Source: Lycorma delicatula | Lineage: Eukaryota; Arthropoda; Insecta; Hemiptera; Fulgoridae | Direction of reading: 5' to 3' | Assembly: GCF_047948215.1 (NCBI RefSeq) | Contig: NC_134455.1 | Coordinates: 76,385,189-76,449,188, forward strand | Length of the DNA: 64,000 nt | Shown here: piece after piece, positions 48,717 to 61,444 of the stretch | How the letters are laid out: each line of letters opens with the position of its first letter | Numbering within the stretch: position 1 is the first letter of the stretch | Program-made: the position numbers and the translations under genes | The notes under the pieces: model-generated | Databases searched by the model: none | What the model saw: only the letters and a program-made list of their open reading frames with translations | Told to the model about the DNA's origin: nothing

Positions 48717-49609
48717 AAACATTTTTAAATGGATAAATTTACTGAAGTATCAATAAGACTGATTAGTCGGTGTATTAGTCTGCTTTTTTTATCATGTAAT
48801 TTTTTTTATTGTATTAAAGATTGATGGATTCTATTCTTATTTATTTATTAAAAGTAATAAGAAAACATGTCAGAGTTTTTGTATTTGTTTTCTCATGTTT
48901 GGGGTTTTTCAAGCTGATAGTTACTTAACGTATTAATTTTAATAATAAAAAAATAAAATAAAATATCTATATTTTAGTAAAGGTAGAATGGAACTGAAAT
49001 ATTATGGTTTTCTAAAATTATAAAACCTTTTTTTTTCATATTATAACAGTGAGAGCAAAAAACACCATATTTAAGCATTTTTCTGTGAACAATACAAACA
49101 CTTATGTTTTTTAAAGCGAATCTTTGAATTGATTGCAATTTTTTTACACTTTATTGAATATTGATATTTAAAACAATTTTATTTTTATATATACAAATCT
49201 TAAAATTTTAAAATAATATAATTTTTTTTTGTTAAACTTAAATAATTAAAAATAATATTTTTCTATTTTATAATCAAAAACACCAGTCAAGCTTGGATTT
49301 ATTTTATATGCTACGCAATTTCTACTTAACAACATAGTTTTACACAAGCCTCGAGTGGTAAATCAGTCGTCTGAATAAAATACTTAGAACTGTATTGTAA
49401 AAAATAAAATATTTTTTGATTTAAATTTACACAAAATCTTTTGATTTAATGTATCTCTTTTGTTACCTCGAACTAAGAGCCTTAAAAAACTGTCATAAAA
49501 TAACATAATATGTTTAAAATAGAAATACAAAATATTGTTGAATCTTGATTTAAAAATGAAATATTATTTGAAAATTTAATTTGAAATAAAATTATTTACA
49601 TTTTCTTTG
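48717..49609. other. AT-rich stretch, no gene seen
   Basis: Nothing coding or repeated recognised. Confidence 0.55.
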
Positions 49610-50022
49610 TCCAAGATTCTGCTTTGCAAGGCTTCCTTGAAGCCGGTATAGACTTACGGAATTGAACTCTGGGGCAAAACCAGTAACAGTAGTGTGGAGA
49701 TCATTCAACGATTTCAGAATACAAGTGATAAAATTAAAAATTTTAAAAACCCACGAAGCCGTTTTGAAGAAACATATCTGCTGCGGCGCCCCCTTGCGTC
49801 TTATAACCGTAAAACTAATCTAAAACCCTGCTCTCAGATGATACCTATGTAATGAAAAAAACCGCATCAAAATCGGCCCAACCGTTTTAGAGAAACACAT
49901 CTACTGCAGCATTCCCAGGTGGCCTGTAACAGTAAAACATGTCTAAGAACCTACTCTGAAATGATACCTATGTAATACAAAAATCCGTATCGAATTCGTA
50001 GTAGTTTTCGACGAAAAGGTAG

Positions 50023-50069
<47 letters not shown>

Positions 50070-50703
50070 CTCTACCTCAAACGCATATTCCGTCTCAATT
50101 CCGTCATGGGTAAAAATACTACGGAAAATAACCCAACTGCCGTGGTTCACAAGGAATACTCAGATCCACGATTACATAGGTATTCCATGCTTTCGAGAAG
50201 GATTTGAATGCCTTCTTTCGATATAAGTGCCCAGGTTGGAGAAGCATTTTAATTTTGTATCTTTGAATTTACTTGATAACAGTGAGGACGTTAGGAGGCT
50301 GAAAAGACTCCATTAGGTTGATCTGAAACCTCATTCGGTTTGCTGGAGATAACACTTTTTATAAATATTTTGTTTTATTTTCGGTTATCCAAATTTATGA
50401 ATGCTTACGTTTGTTATTTATCTATAGTTACCTTAAAGTTAATGTTTCATTTAATTTACTGAGCATTTGGCACCGTTGTGCCAAAATCTATTTCATAATA
50501 GCGCAAACATCTGACAAACATGACGTTACTGTTTTATTGACATACGAGTTACTTGTCATAGTTACTTGTATTTATTCATATTAATTGTTTTTGTACTCCT
50601 TGAGGATTATCACTGGATGATCCTATTTTAAGTGATAGTCTGTCATATACTTATAGCTTCAATACAGAAGCTGATCGAAAATAAAGTTCATAGAAAAAAA
50701 AAA
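49610..50703 (+). mobile_element. Jockey-type LINE 3' end, split by an insertion
   Basis: Left part: LLCKASLKPV, TYGIELWGKTSNSSVEIIQR and FQNTS (49620-49725). The right part resumes at about 50116 with RKITQLPWFTRNTQIHDYIG, IPCFREGFE, LEKHFNFVSLNLLDNSEDVR and RLKRLH. This continues the same Jockey C-terminal block order seen at 32280-32529. The 3' UTR runs to an A-run ending about 50703. It is broken by stops and by about 390 bp of foreign sequence. Confidence 0.75.
49735..50115 (+). repeat. Insertion in the Jockey copy: 123-bp tandem pair plus (AC)n
   Basis: Two diverged units begin CCGTTTTGAAGAAACATATC (49759) and CCGTTTTAGAGAAACACATC (49882). Each goes on to CTGC(G/A)GC, then GTAAAAC, then ATGATACCTATGTAAT, and an ATC(A/G)AAATCGG-like segment. 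An (AC)n tract follows at about 50026-50067. Exact insertion points are uncertain by some tens of bases. Confidence 0.65.
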
Positions 50704-53629
50704 TTCTTTTCATTCTAATTATTGTAAAATACAAGTAGAATTGGCTTCTCAAAAAATGTTTTTTTTTTTGTGCAGCAATAAAAAGTATATAATATAATAA
50801 TAATAATAATAAATAAAAACTCCTATAATACCTATATTATACAGCTATTATAAAAAATGAAAACGGTATTTATTATGATAGCTTCTAAAGTATTAAGCAT
50901 CTAATAAAAAAAAAAAAAAAATGAAAAGAAAGTGTTTTGCAAATAATTAGGCGTCAAGATTATATAGCTAATAATAAATAATATTCAAGACTGGGGTAAA
51001 AAGTTGTAAAATGGAGTATGATGAAAAGGGAGGTATGGAATCTTTTTTCTTCTCAGAAGAGTTTTTCCGACATTGCGCGGAAAAAAATGAGCTTTACAAT
51101 CTGGAAGAATTAAGAGGCTGAGTGACTTAGAGGGGGAAGGGAAACACGGCAGATAAAAATGAAAATGGGAGGGAAAAATTTTTCACATCCATCATAATCA
51201 GTAGACAACTTTTCTGTTGAAGATGGTAAAAACTTTTATACGGATTGGACGTTCTTTCTTTTAATAAAAATATAAATGAAACGTTCTTCTGTTCGATTTT
51301 GCTTTTATTTTACAATCGGTGTAGTATTAAAATAAAGTACTGCAATGGAAAGAAAATATTATGATTAAAAAGTTCAATATTAAAATTGCTGTTTAACCAA
51401 ATAAGAAAAACACTCTTTATTCAATCAGATTAAATTATTTTACCAAATCTTGATAAACAAAAATATAAAGTTCTTATTACGATTTTTATAATCGAGAAAA
51501 AACTCTCCATGAATTCTTGGATATTTCAGAAATATTTAATTTTATTTTCGTCGTTTTTATTATTAAAATGATGCTAGGCTCCTTTAAATTTTCTGTAAAT
51601 TTATTCCCTTAACTGTAATAAATAGTTAAAAATTACTGATTGATAATTAATTTTATTTTAATAACTGTGTAATTTTTTTTATTTGTAATATACTTCCTAA
51701 AAGTTATTTTTTTACTTATTCGATTTTAAATCCTAAGTTTATTTGCTCATGATTTGGACCGAATATCCTTAACACTGCTGGTACAAAAAGGAGAAAATTC
51801 AAATTTATTCAAATTATTATGCTAATCTATTTTTCATTAAAAAAATCTGAAACTAAAAAGTTCATTTATATGTCATTTTAATATAAATAAGTCACTAGTA
51901 AAGCCAAAAAATATTGGCTTTAAAATGAATTCTTTATAAAAAAATTGTTAATGTCTCTGATCGATTATCAGTATAAGAAAATCTTTGATTTTAGACCATA
52001 TTTTAACTGGAAACGGGAATTAATTAAAATTTTTAGAAGCACAAAAAATGTGTAATCAGAGATTTACGATGTAAATAAAAGGTTTCAGATAAATTAATAA
52101 AAAAGCGTGTTGAATTAGTTAAATAAATAAATTATGGCCAAAAACATATAAATATCTTTTATCTGATAATTTAACTATATTTAGGTAATTCTATTTCTTT
52201 ATAATGATTTATGATAATGATAAAATTAAATAATTTTGATAAATATCTGTTGAGTTAATCCCTTCATTGAAGTAATTCAAAATCTTAGATGAATATCGTT
52301 TTTATTATTTGTCATTGTCATACTTTCGGTTATTGCAGTAATTATGGTTATTTATATCTATTTTTTAAAAATGGATTAAATGTTACAATACATTATATTT
52401 TAGTACTGTAGTTTTTTAAAAATCGGTATTAATTCGACAAAATTTTAATATTTAACTAACCTTACTGTACGATTAATAAAAAAAAAATATTTTTTGGAGA
52501 AAAAATTACAATTTAAAAAAAATACTTAAAAATCTTTATAAAATTCTTAGAAAGGCAAAATAAAATTTTGAAATGTTTAGTGAATAAATTAATTATTTAT
52601 GAAGAACCAGATTAGCTATATCTATATTAGATTTTCATAGATATCTATGATTCGAATTTAACTATCAATAATTTAATAGTAGACTGAATTTATTCAATCT
52701 CCTACTCAGTTAAAAATAATATTTAATTAATTAATATCTAAAGTGGTTTAATTGCAAAAATATTTTATATTTAAAATTTTAAAAAAGAAAATTCTATATT
52801 ATTATAAAAGATATTGGTAATAAATTTATCTATTGTAGCTTTTTTACAATAATAAATTAACAACAACTAACCTTAAGCAACATGTACCGAATTCTAATCT
52901 TTTAAACTTAGTTAAACTCTGTTAACGCGTAGTAGGCCTGTCTGTTGTCTAAATTACCTCGATTTGTTGAAACTATTTATTTATTTTATTATTCGACTCC
53001 AAAACAAGATTAAATTGATAATCAGTTGGAAGTTTGTATATTTATAATAATCTAATTCCAAAAAAGTGCTAATTTTCATGAACAACTAATCAAATTATAA
53101 CTTAAAAATCTTTAGATGAATAATAATTAGGTGAATCATAATATATGTGTATATAAAAATAATCGCAGACTTATTAGTCTGATAAGAAATTTTATCAAAA
53201 TTGTTAATCAAAAGTAATTAAAAATTCCAGCTATCAGAAACTACATGAAATTTTTTCTTCCTTTTTTTATATCAAGTATTTTATTTGTTTAAGACTGACG
53301 CATCTATTATTTTGTTTTAAATGAGAATAATTTAATTTACTTTTATTTAACAGCTCTGTAATAAACCCAACACAAATTTCAACCGAATAGTTCAATTATT
53401 TGACGATAAAGCTTTAAAGGGAATTAAAGATATAGTCATAAATATTTCTGTAATAAATTAAACTGTTGTATTTTATATCAATCACTGTATATGCATAAGT
53501 AATGCGATTTTATTTTGCACAGTTTAAATGCAATTTTATCGCCAAATAAAAGTCTTGTAAATGACTGTAAATAAATATACGATATATCTTGTCAATGAGT
53601 TAAAGTTGAAAAAAAAAAATCAAAGGAAG
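50704..53629. other. AT-rich DNA, longest featureless stretch
   Basis: Short (AAT)n at about 50799-50815 only. A somewhat richer segment at 51000-51190 (GGGAGGTATGGAATC, GACATTGCGCGG) has no frame or splice support. Confidence 0.5.
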
Positions 53630-54110
53630 CGGTGGTATGTTAGTAAAATGTGTTGGGGAGTGGTAGGGGGTAGGGAGAGAAAAAGATAGTGAGGGAAAGA
53701 GAAGATATAAGCCACGCTGGGTTCATTAAGACCACAGTTAGCTGTGAAATAATTAGGCACGACGCTCAGCCCGTTCATCAGGAGATAACACAATGTCGCC
53801 GTTCGTGACCTAACAAGAAAATAAAACCGGCATTTAAGACCTAAAGCCAATCTAACCGCAAAAATTACTCTTGCCAATTGTCATACTTTGACGTGGCTAG
53901 ATTAAAAATAATTGGCTGGATAAATGTAAACAGCTTGAATTAAGGTGGCAATTACCTGGCCACAAACGCTATCAAAAACAACAAACCCCCTCCACTCGTA
54001 ACAAAACAGAAAACAACCCCCTCTATCGTTTAAGTCATCAACACCCTCTTGTAGTCGGCGGTTCATGTTATTAAGAATCCACTACCGTTTTAATAAGCTG
54101 AGGATACTAA
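53630..54110. promoter_or_regulatory. GC-elevated non-repeat island, candidate enhancer
   Basis: A 480-bp block with much higher complexity than its flanks and no match to any repeat family here. Motif-like strings: ACCACAG (53731) and AACCGCAAA (53854), both Runx-type; TGTAAACA (53925-53932), forkhead-type; CAATTACCTG (53949), homeodomain and E-box-like; TGACGTGG (about 53889). The frames through it (e.g. minus 53620-53877) look unlike a protein. Clustering of such sites in a gene's intron fits an enhancer, but motif matches alone are weak evidence. Confidence 0.35.
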
Positions 54111-54540
54111 AATTATATTATCATCTAAAGTGTAACTTAAACTGTTATATACCGACCGACAGCTTAATTTAATTTTATCGGCTAATGCTATCAAATTTTA
54201 ATTTTTAACTTTTTTTTCTAAATTTTTAATAGAATTTTTTGTATAGAAAAAACTCCCTAAAAGTAGTTTCATAATTATTATTTAATGTAGAAAAATTATC
54301 TTATGTAGTATGTTTTATGTAAAAAAATATATAAATTTTAAATTTTGCTTCACAAGGTTTAGCTAGCTAAACCTTGAATATCGAAAAAAAAAATAATTGA
54401 AATAAAAAATACATCTGTATTTTTTTATTAATTATTTATTATTATTTTTATTATGTTATAAGATTTACATTTATATTAAAAATATTTTTGATTTTAATTG
54501 TTTCTTACTAATTTTCTAGAAATATGAGTTTTTTAATACT
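54111..54540. other. AT-rich stretch, no gene seen
   Basis: Nothing recognised. Confidence 0.55.
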
Positions 54541-54831
54541 TTTATTTATAGCATCATCAACAATTAAAGTCATTAGCGACTTATCAGTGTAATGTAACTG
54601 GACCGGTAAATGTACAGTCTTGAACAAACTCAGATAGACTACTCTTGAGACTACTTTTGTGTGGTAAATTGAAACCCATTCCCCCCCCCCCCAAAAAAAA
54701 AACACCGTTATCCACGATATTCAAATCCGAATAAAAGTAACTACCTTTTTTAGGATTTGAACCTGTGAACTTTGACTTCAAATTCAGCTGATTTACGACG
54801 ACGAGTTTACCACTAGACGAACCCGGTGGGT
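54541..54831 (-). mobile_element. SINE-1 copy, tail B
   Basis: The minus strand runs from CCCACCGGGTTCGTCTAGTG through AAATCAGCTGAATTTGAAGT and B-box-like GTTCAAATCC. The body carries a homopolymer insertion (G10 on the minus strand) in TTTTTTTTGGGGGGGGGG. It then has TTACATTACACTGATAAGTC and GCTAATGACTTTAATTGTTG + ATGATGC. This is one of the clearest tail-B ends. Confidence 0.88.
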
Positions 54832-56332
54832 TTACTTTATTAGCTTGAATAGCAACTAAACTACTCGTATATCCGTTGCGTAGAATAATCTTATTATTTA
54901 AGAATTCTTACTTTCCTGATATCATAGCTTTACAGCCACGCTGCAAGAAGAAAATTATGATAATCACTCAAAATATGATGTGGTTTATCTCGAATAAACC
55001 CAGGTACCCCAAAACAAAAAAAAAAATAGTGGAGGTAATGTTAGTATGTAGGCGTATTGGCGTGTTTAAAGTGTAATAAATTTTGACTGTTTAAATCGAC
55101 TGAGGAAATTTGGTAGAGAGATTCGAGTAAATGGGAAATTTTTTCAGTAAAAGTTTGGGGTCATTATCTCTACAGGGTGGGAGTAGATAATTTTTGAGGT
55201 CAATTTTGCAAACACAACCCGTCTTTATATTAAATTAAAGTATTTTCTTAACCGTTTTTAAAAAAAATTCTTCCTCAAAAAATCTAAAAAAGCTATCTTT
55301 ATTGCACATATTTTAACCGAATTCTTTTTTATGTTTTCCTAGGCACAGTAGTACAACAACATACCAAAAACAAAAAAAAAATAGGAAATAAATACTAACT
55401 CTACAATATTGGGAATAGAAGAGCAAATTAAAATTTAAAAGTATTGATTTTTGAATTTTTTGAAAATTGTTTTAGATTCTTTTCATGTAATATTTTTTCA
55501 CTAAATAAGAATAAATAACAAAGCCAAAGAAAGTATTACAACTTTGTTATCAGCTTTTTTAATTTTATTTTTATAAAATTTAATTTTGTAGATTCATGAA
55601 ATATCTAGTTTCATCTGAAATTTACCTAACAATTACTTTTAAAATTTATTTTAATCTTTTTAACTTTCTTTTAAATTTTAAATATCTTTTAAAAATTAAA
55701 AAGGTAACGCAAAATCTGCTTTTCAAATTTTCGAATTCAGAAGTATGGGGACGTAAGTTGATAAGTTAATAAATTGAGCAAGGAATTTGAATTTAAATTA
55801 TATCAACATATATGTATGAAAATAAAAAAAAAAAATATTTAATTATTTTATTTTTACTTAAAGCATTTTAAATTAATAGTAAATGGAATTTAAAGGATGA
55901 ATGAGTTATATTAGTCATCATCAATATAGTGGTCGATAGCCAACCTATTCTGATTGAGATAACAGAAAATTTTACTCAAATTAGCCAAAGATATTAATTA
56001 TTGTAAAAAAAAGATTAATGTGTAAAACTTGTTTTTCACGGGAAACATTTTATAATTTTATTTTAAAATTATTAAGAGTTATAATGTGTCAAAAAGTGTA
56101 TGCAATATTATTTTCAGCCATTTCTTATCATCCAATCCCAAAACATTTTATAAGTGAATTAAATTTTGTCTAGTTTTTGGCTAATCATTTTTTAGATATG
56201 TTTTAGATTAAAATTAATTCTTATTATAAAATTATAATTAAAAAAAAAATCTTGTCTAATTCTTATTCATTTTAATTTTTAGCTTGTATTTTTATCATTC
56301 ATTGATTCAGAAAAAACAAAAATTATTTTAAA
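54832..56332. other. AT-rich stretch, possible old repeat at 54990-55260
   Basis: GGTAGAGAGATTCGAGTAAA, TTTGGGGTCATTATCTCTAC and GGGTGGGAGTAGATAATTTT resemble dispersed non-coding repeat text. No second copy is seen here. The rest is featureless. Confidence 0.35.
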
Positions 56333-56572
56333 GGACTAGTTGTTACTCGTAGTAAATCTGTTGTTTAACAGCTGATTTTCCAAGTCGAATGTTCTGAAGT
56401 TCAAATCCTAGTAAAAGTGGTCGTTTTTTACGGAAATGAATATTAGACAGTGTATACCGGTGTACTTTAATGGTTGGGGTTCAATTAACCACACATCTCA
56501 GAAATGGTCGGTCTGAGTCTGTACAAGACTATACCTAATTTTCATGACATATATATATATCATTCTCATCTC
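56333..56572 (+). mobile_element. SINE-1 copy, decayed, tail A remnant
   Basis: Eroded head, AACAGCTGATTTTCCAAGTC, B-box-like GTTCAAATCC, ATGAATATTAGACAGTGTAT, ATGGTTGGGGTTCAATTAAC and the CAGAAATGGTCGGTC block. The end fades at CATTCTCATCTCACTG. Confidence 0.8.
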
Positions 56573-57041
56573 ACTGGGCTTTGGGAGGATTGCTTATTGT
56601 TCGCTAGTTGAACAAATTGCAACGTACACATTTCGAAATAAAATAATAAATGTATGTAAGGTTTTAATCAATAATCTTTAAAACAAAAACTAAAGAATTA
56701 AATTAATATTTTGGACAAGAATATCTAATATAATTTTGTGTTTAGCTGTATAAAACTATTAATCTAAATCTGTTGTCTAATTTTCAAGAGAAGACAACGT
56801 TTATTAAATTAGATAAGTAGATCGCTAGTCATTTTTGAAATTTTTTTTTTCATACAATCATCTCTTGAAAAAATTTCATCTGGTGATTTAAAGAGAATAA
56901 ATGGTTAAAAAATATTTTTAAGGTAACATGTTTGTTGTTTGTTTTCTCAAACCAGTTTTCCAGATACTGCGGGTCTGGCTATGTGTGTATAGTCAAATAC
57001 AGTTACCGCTACCGGCTTGCCAGGCATGATATAGCCGCAGA
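56573..57041. other. AT-rich stretch, no gene seen
   Basis: A less AT-rich patch at 56960-57041 follows the truncated SINE tail and is unassigned. Confidence 0.45.
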
Positions 57042-57190
57042 CGTAGTGTAATGTAAGTATAAATGTACCGGCAAACATGTAGTCTGGAATAGACTAAGGA
57101 TGACCACTTCTTAGACGTGTAGTTAATGGAAGCCCAACCATCAAAGAATACCGGTATCCACAGTCTAGTATTCAAATCCATATAAAAGCG
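57042..57190 (-). mobile_element. SINE-1 body fragment (tail-B junction)
   Basis: The minus strand shows TTTGAATACTAGACTGTGG, TTCTTTGATGGTTGGGCTTC, the AAGAAGTGGTCATCC block, and GCCGGTACATTTATACTTAC + ATTACACT, the start of tail B. Head and terminal part are missing. Confidence 0.8.
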
Positions 57191-57799
57191 TATAAAACCA
57201 TATAAAATAAAATATATTATCCGTAAAAGGTAACACAATTTTTATATTAACAAGGATCGGGATTTGTTTAGTTTTAAAATAATTTACTTTGGAACAAGTT
57301 CATGAAGATCTAATCTTTCTTAAAATTTATAAAACTAAGCAAAAACTACTGCATATTATGAAAGATTAAATTTAAATATACGTATTTATAGTTTAGTTAT
57401 TCTACCTAAAAAAAGAAAATATTTACTGTATTTACCCAGTAAATATCATTTTTAATAACATCATTTGCTACAGAAAGCTTTAGTGTTACTAAAAATAAAA
57501 TTTAAAATTGTTCAGTTCATTTCCCTCCAAGCAGACTCATACATTATGATTGGTACGTTAGGCAGACAGAAATATTTTCTACTAACTTATTATAAAAATA
57601 ACCATAAAATTATGATAATTAGCCAGGAGCATAAAAGTACTATAATAAATTTGGAAATTATAGAAAAAAATCTAAAATTAATTTTTTTATTAAAAAAAAG
57701 ATAGAGGACTTTTAAAATTTAATATATATATTATTAAAAATAAATACTGTAATAAATAAAGTGCATACATTCATTTTTTATTAAAAAAAAAAATCTGTT
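57191..57799. other. AT-rich stretch, no gene seen
   Basis: A frame at 57465-57704 (plus) is Lys/Ile-rich and is not supported by any signal. Confidence 0.45.
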
Positions 57800-58240
57800 G
57801 TGAAATATTGAATATTGACGTTAGAAAGACGTTAGTGCACAGAGAGCAGGTAATAAAGTTAAAAGAAACACTTGTCTTCCTTTTTCGCAGATTGTCTGAA
57901 AGCTCTCTCTGATCCAGGAAGAAATATGTTTTTTCTCTCTGAGATAAAGGCTTACTCTTTAGTGATCCATTAGTGGTCTCATTAGGCAGAAATGGGTCTT
58001 GCCGGGAACCTCGATTAGTATTCATTATAACCGAGAAAGGGTTGATTTTTTATCGGTATCGAACAGGTGGCAGGGGGTGACTACCCCCAATAAGCATCTG
58101 TTCTTCCTTCCCCTCGTATATCTCATCGTACTTGTTCTCATCTTTTTTTTTTTTTTTGTTTTTTGGTGGTCTACTTTTACCGGTTTTTATCTAGTTCAAT
58201 CATCAGTAACATCGATTCCGATATAAAGAAAATAAAGCTT
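57800..58240. other. GC-elevated island, unassigned
   Basis: Contains GGTGGCAGGGGGTGACTACC, CTCGTATATCTCATCGTACT and CTTCCCCTCG. Frames on both strands cross it (minus 57771-58025, plus 57999-58226) but neither resembles a known protein or has a clear splice structure. Unrecognised repeat, non-coding exon or regulatory DNA are all possible. Confidence 0.3.
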
Positions 58241-58604
58241 ATAGATTAGAATGACTATGCGTAAACGTTTGCTTCCATAAAATTAAATAAGTATTTAATG
58301 CTTTTAACTTTTATAAATGATGTTTAAATACTTATAATAAAAAAAACAAGTATTAAAAAAAATAAAATAAAATTAAATGAAAAATATAAAAAAGGATATA
58401 TAAAAAAAAGATTTAAAAAAAAATTTCTCAATTCTTTAATTTAAACTGCTTCAGTTCAACACAAATTAGATGCAAAACTCACTAGACCTTAATTACATAC
58501 CGATTAAAAAACAAAAAAACAATATTTACAAAATAATTTAATAGTACAACTTTTATTTTTATTTTTTTTTTTAAACCGATTTTAGCAAATTTGTTTATTT
58601 GTGT

Positions 58605-58752
58605 GTTATGAAAGAGTGGACATCGAGAGCTATGGTCATTAATCCGGCAGAAATTGCTAGCGTATGGAAAGATGCCATACGTGACTGGAATTCGAACCCG
58701 GGATCGGCTTATGAAATGGTAAGGTGCTACATACTCTGCCACAGGGCTCTAC
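58605..58752 (-). mobile_element. SINE-2 copy (tail-B-like end)
   Basis: The minus strand starts AGCCCTGTGGCAGAGTATGT (A-box TGGCAGAGTATG), B-box CGGGTTCGAATTCC, then AGTCACGTATGGCATCTTTC, GCCGGATTAATGACCATAGC and TCTCGATGTCCACTCTTTCA + TAACAC. Parallel to the 9809-9960 copy in the same orientation. Confidence 0.78.
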
Positions 58753-58862
58753 AAATTTTTTTATTATTATAAATTTTCAAGAAAAGCGAAAGGCAAGAAA
58801 TTAGCATATTGATAAATACATGAAAATATGGATAAAAAAGCTGAACAGAGGTGTAGGACATT

Positions 58863-59667
58863 CCCGTCGGGGTTTTTTACTGAAGCACAGCTTACATACA
58901 CATACACACACAACTTAATTTAAAATATTTATCATTTTATTTAAATTGTTATTTTTTTGTTTGTTTAATTCAATGATTCTGACTGAAGCGCACGCTGATA
59001 CCGTATTTTATTCGCGCGGGTGTGGCGGTGCTAGCGACTACTTTAAATACTTTTTGTGCTGTTATTATTATTTATTCATTTATTTAATTCTACCGTTCAC
59101 CTGTGATGTCACAACGTAGCAGTCGTCGGCAGCAGCTATACGTCAGTGCTACACTAGTGTTCCTTGTGGTAAGAGGGGGTACTTAGGACACAGTATACCT
59201 ACTTAGCCACTAGTTTATTTAGAGCATTTTTTGAGGTGGGAGTGCGTTTTTTGAAAAAAAATTAGATATGTTATTATTTCTTAATTGTTAACAAAGGTGC
59301 CTAAGAAAAATATGATCATCGGTTAGGTGAAATCTCGAGATACTGATGGAGATATTGCTCTATAGCCTCACTCCTTTGACCTTTTAAGTTGAAATTTAAA
59401 TGGCATCAACGACCCATATACAGAAGTAATCTGACCAAGTTAGGTCAAAATCGGTCCAGTAGTTCTGGACATATAAGATGATTTACAGGGCGAAACCGAA
59501 CATACACATGTACATACATACGAACATCCGGAAAATTTCCATCCGGTTTTTTGGGTTCCTTAGGTGTCAAAATGTAAAGACCCGGTGAAAAACGCATATG
59601 CCCAAACTGGACCGAATACCATACTTTCCGATCTAAAGCTGTAGCTCTGCTATAGCGACCGACGAGA
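58863..59667 (-). repeat. RepA copy 2, apparently full length (about 805 bp)
   Basis: On the minus strand it starts CTCGTCGGTCGCTATAGCAG and ends CCCCGACGGG. The ends give an inverted CCCGTCGG-like terminus of about 8 bp. Internal text matches copies at 39871 and 61445 in order, including GTGACATCACAGGTGAACGG and CCACACCCGCGCGAATAAAA. Reading frames contain stops, so there is no conserved protein. Confidence 0.7.
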
Positions 59668-60120
<453 letters not shown>

Positions 60121-61098
60121 CATCTTTGTTCTGTATAAGTTTCGTAATTATTCTTACTTATTTTGGTGTCATGAGTCACACAAGTTATTATAAACATATG
60201 TACCAACACCATATATGATCAAATAAATGTATTTTATTGATAATTTAATTTTTAAAACTATGTTTTTAATGTAAATTATTAACATTAATAAATATTAAAC
60301 TATTATAAACAAAATAAAAATTATTGGAAGACGAAGTCATAAAATAAATTATATTTTCATGAAAATCTAACAAATAAATTTTTAATTTTGGTTATATGTT
60401 ATGTTTTTTCTATTATTCATTATATGATGAAAATAATAGAAACCGTAGGCTACTGACAAGATCGGAATTACGTTACTAAATAATATTTACACAAAGAAAT
60501 TTTAACACTATTGAACGAGGGTTTTTGATGCATATGCTTTGTAATGTAGATGTATAGAGAAAATAATACAACAAGCATATCTGCATAAATATAATTTATA
60601 TAGCTATATATATTTATCCAGTAAATTTATAAACAGATATTTTGTAAATAAATATTCAATTAAAAATATTTTATAATAATCAATTTTACTTTAATGTAGA
60701 AAATATTTGGTGGCAAAATTTAGTCGAATGGTTTGTGAATTATTACATATTCTCATAATATTAATATCATATTATCGCCTAAAGCCATTCAGAACTATTA
60801 AATTTAAATCAAACAATTTAAACATATTATTTTTAAAAAAATACTACTATTAAAAAATATTGCAGATTTTTAACATTAAATGTAGTATATAATTTATGTG
60901 GTGTTGTGTATGATTATGTAAATCGAAAAACGAATTTAAAATTAATATAAAGCCATAAAAATTAGATTTTGTATTTGAAATATAACTTCTTTGTAATTAA
61001 AAGTAATTAAAATAGACATCTTCTTTCAAAGTAATTTATTTTATTAATTTTGAATATAAAGTGGGCTATTGTAAACTAAATGGGGGAACATCTTTAAA
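60121..61098. other. AT-rich stretch, no gene seen
   Basis: Nothing coding or repeated recognised. Confidence 0.55.
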
Positions 61099-61387
61099 CC
61101 ACCGGGTTGGGTTGTTCTGGTGGTGAACGCGTCTCGCAAATCAGCATTTCGAAGTCGAGTGTTCCAACTTTCAAATCCTAGTAAAGGCAGTTACTTTTAT
61201 ACACATTTGAATTCTAGATCGTGGATACCAGTGTTCTTTGGTGGTTGGGTTAACCACACATCTCAGGAATGGTCGACCTGGAGCTCTAATAGGCTACACT
61301 TCATTTAAACTCATACATGTCATCCTCATTCATCCTCTCAAGTAATACCTGAAGGTGATTCCCGGAGGCTAAACAGGAAAAAGAACG
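61099..61387 (+). mobile_element. SINE-1 copy, tail A
   Basis: Head CCACCGGGTTGGGTTGTTCT + GGTGGTGAACGCGTC carries a small duplication in the A-box region. B-box-like TTTCAAATCC is followed by the body and CAGGAATGGTCGACCTGGAG. Tail A is well preserved (GATTCCCGGAGGCTAAACAG + GAAAAAG). The candidate duplication AACATC on either side is too short to trust. Confidence 0.9.
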
Positions 61388-61444
61388 GAGAAACATCAGA
61401 ATTAAAATATTAATAAATAATATTTTTTATTAAATAAAAAAAAT

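Noticed and set aside
53620..53877. 85-codon minus-strand frame in the 53.7-kb island
   Set aside because: It runs through the purine-rich edge of the island, has no recognisable domain and ends without splice signals. A regulatory reading is preferred.
61120..61308. Frame through a SINE-1 copy (also 48134-48340 and 16137-16355)
   Set aside because: Chance frames in SINE sequence; the same text is interrupted by stops in other copies.
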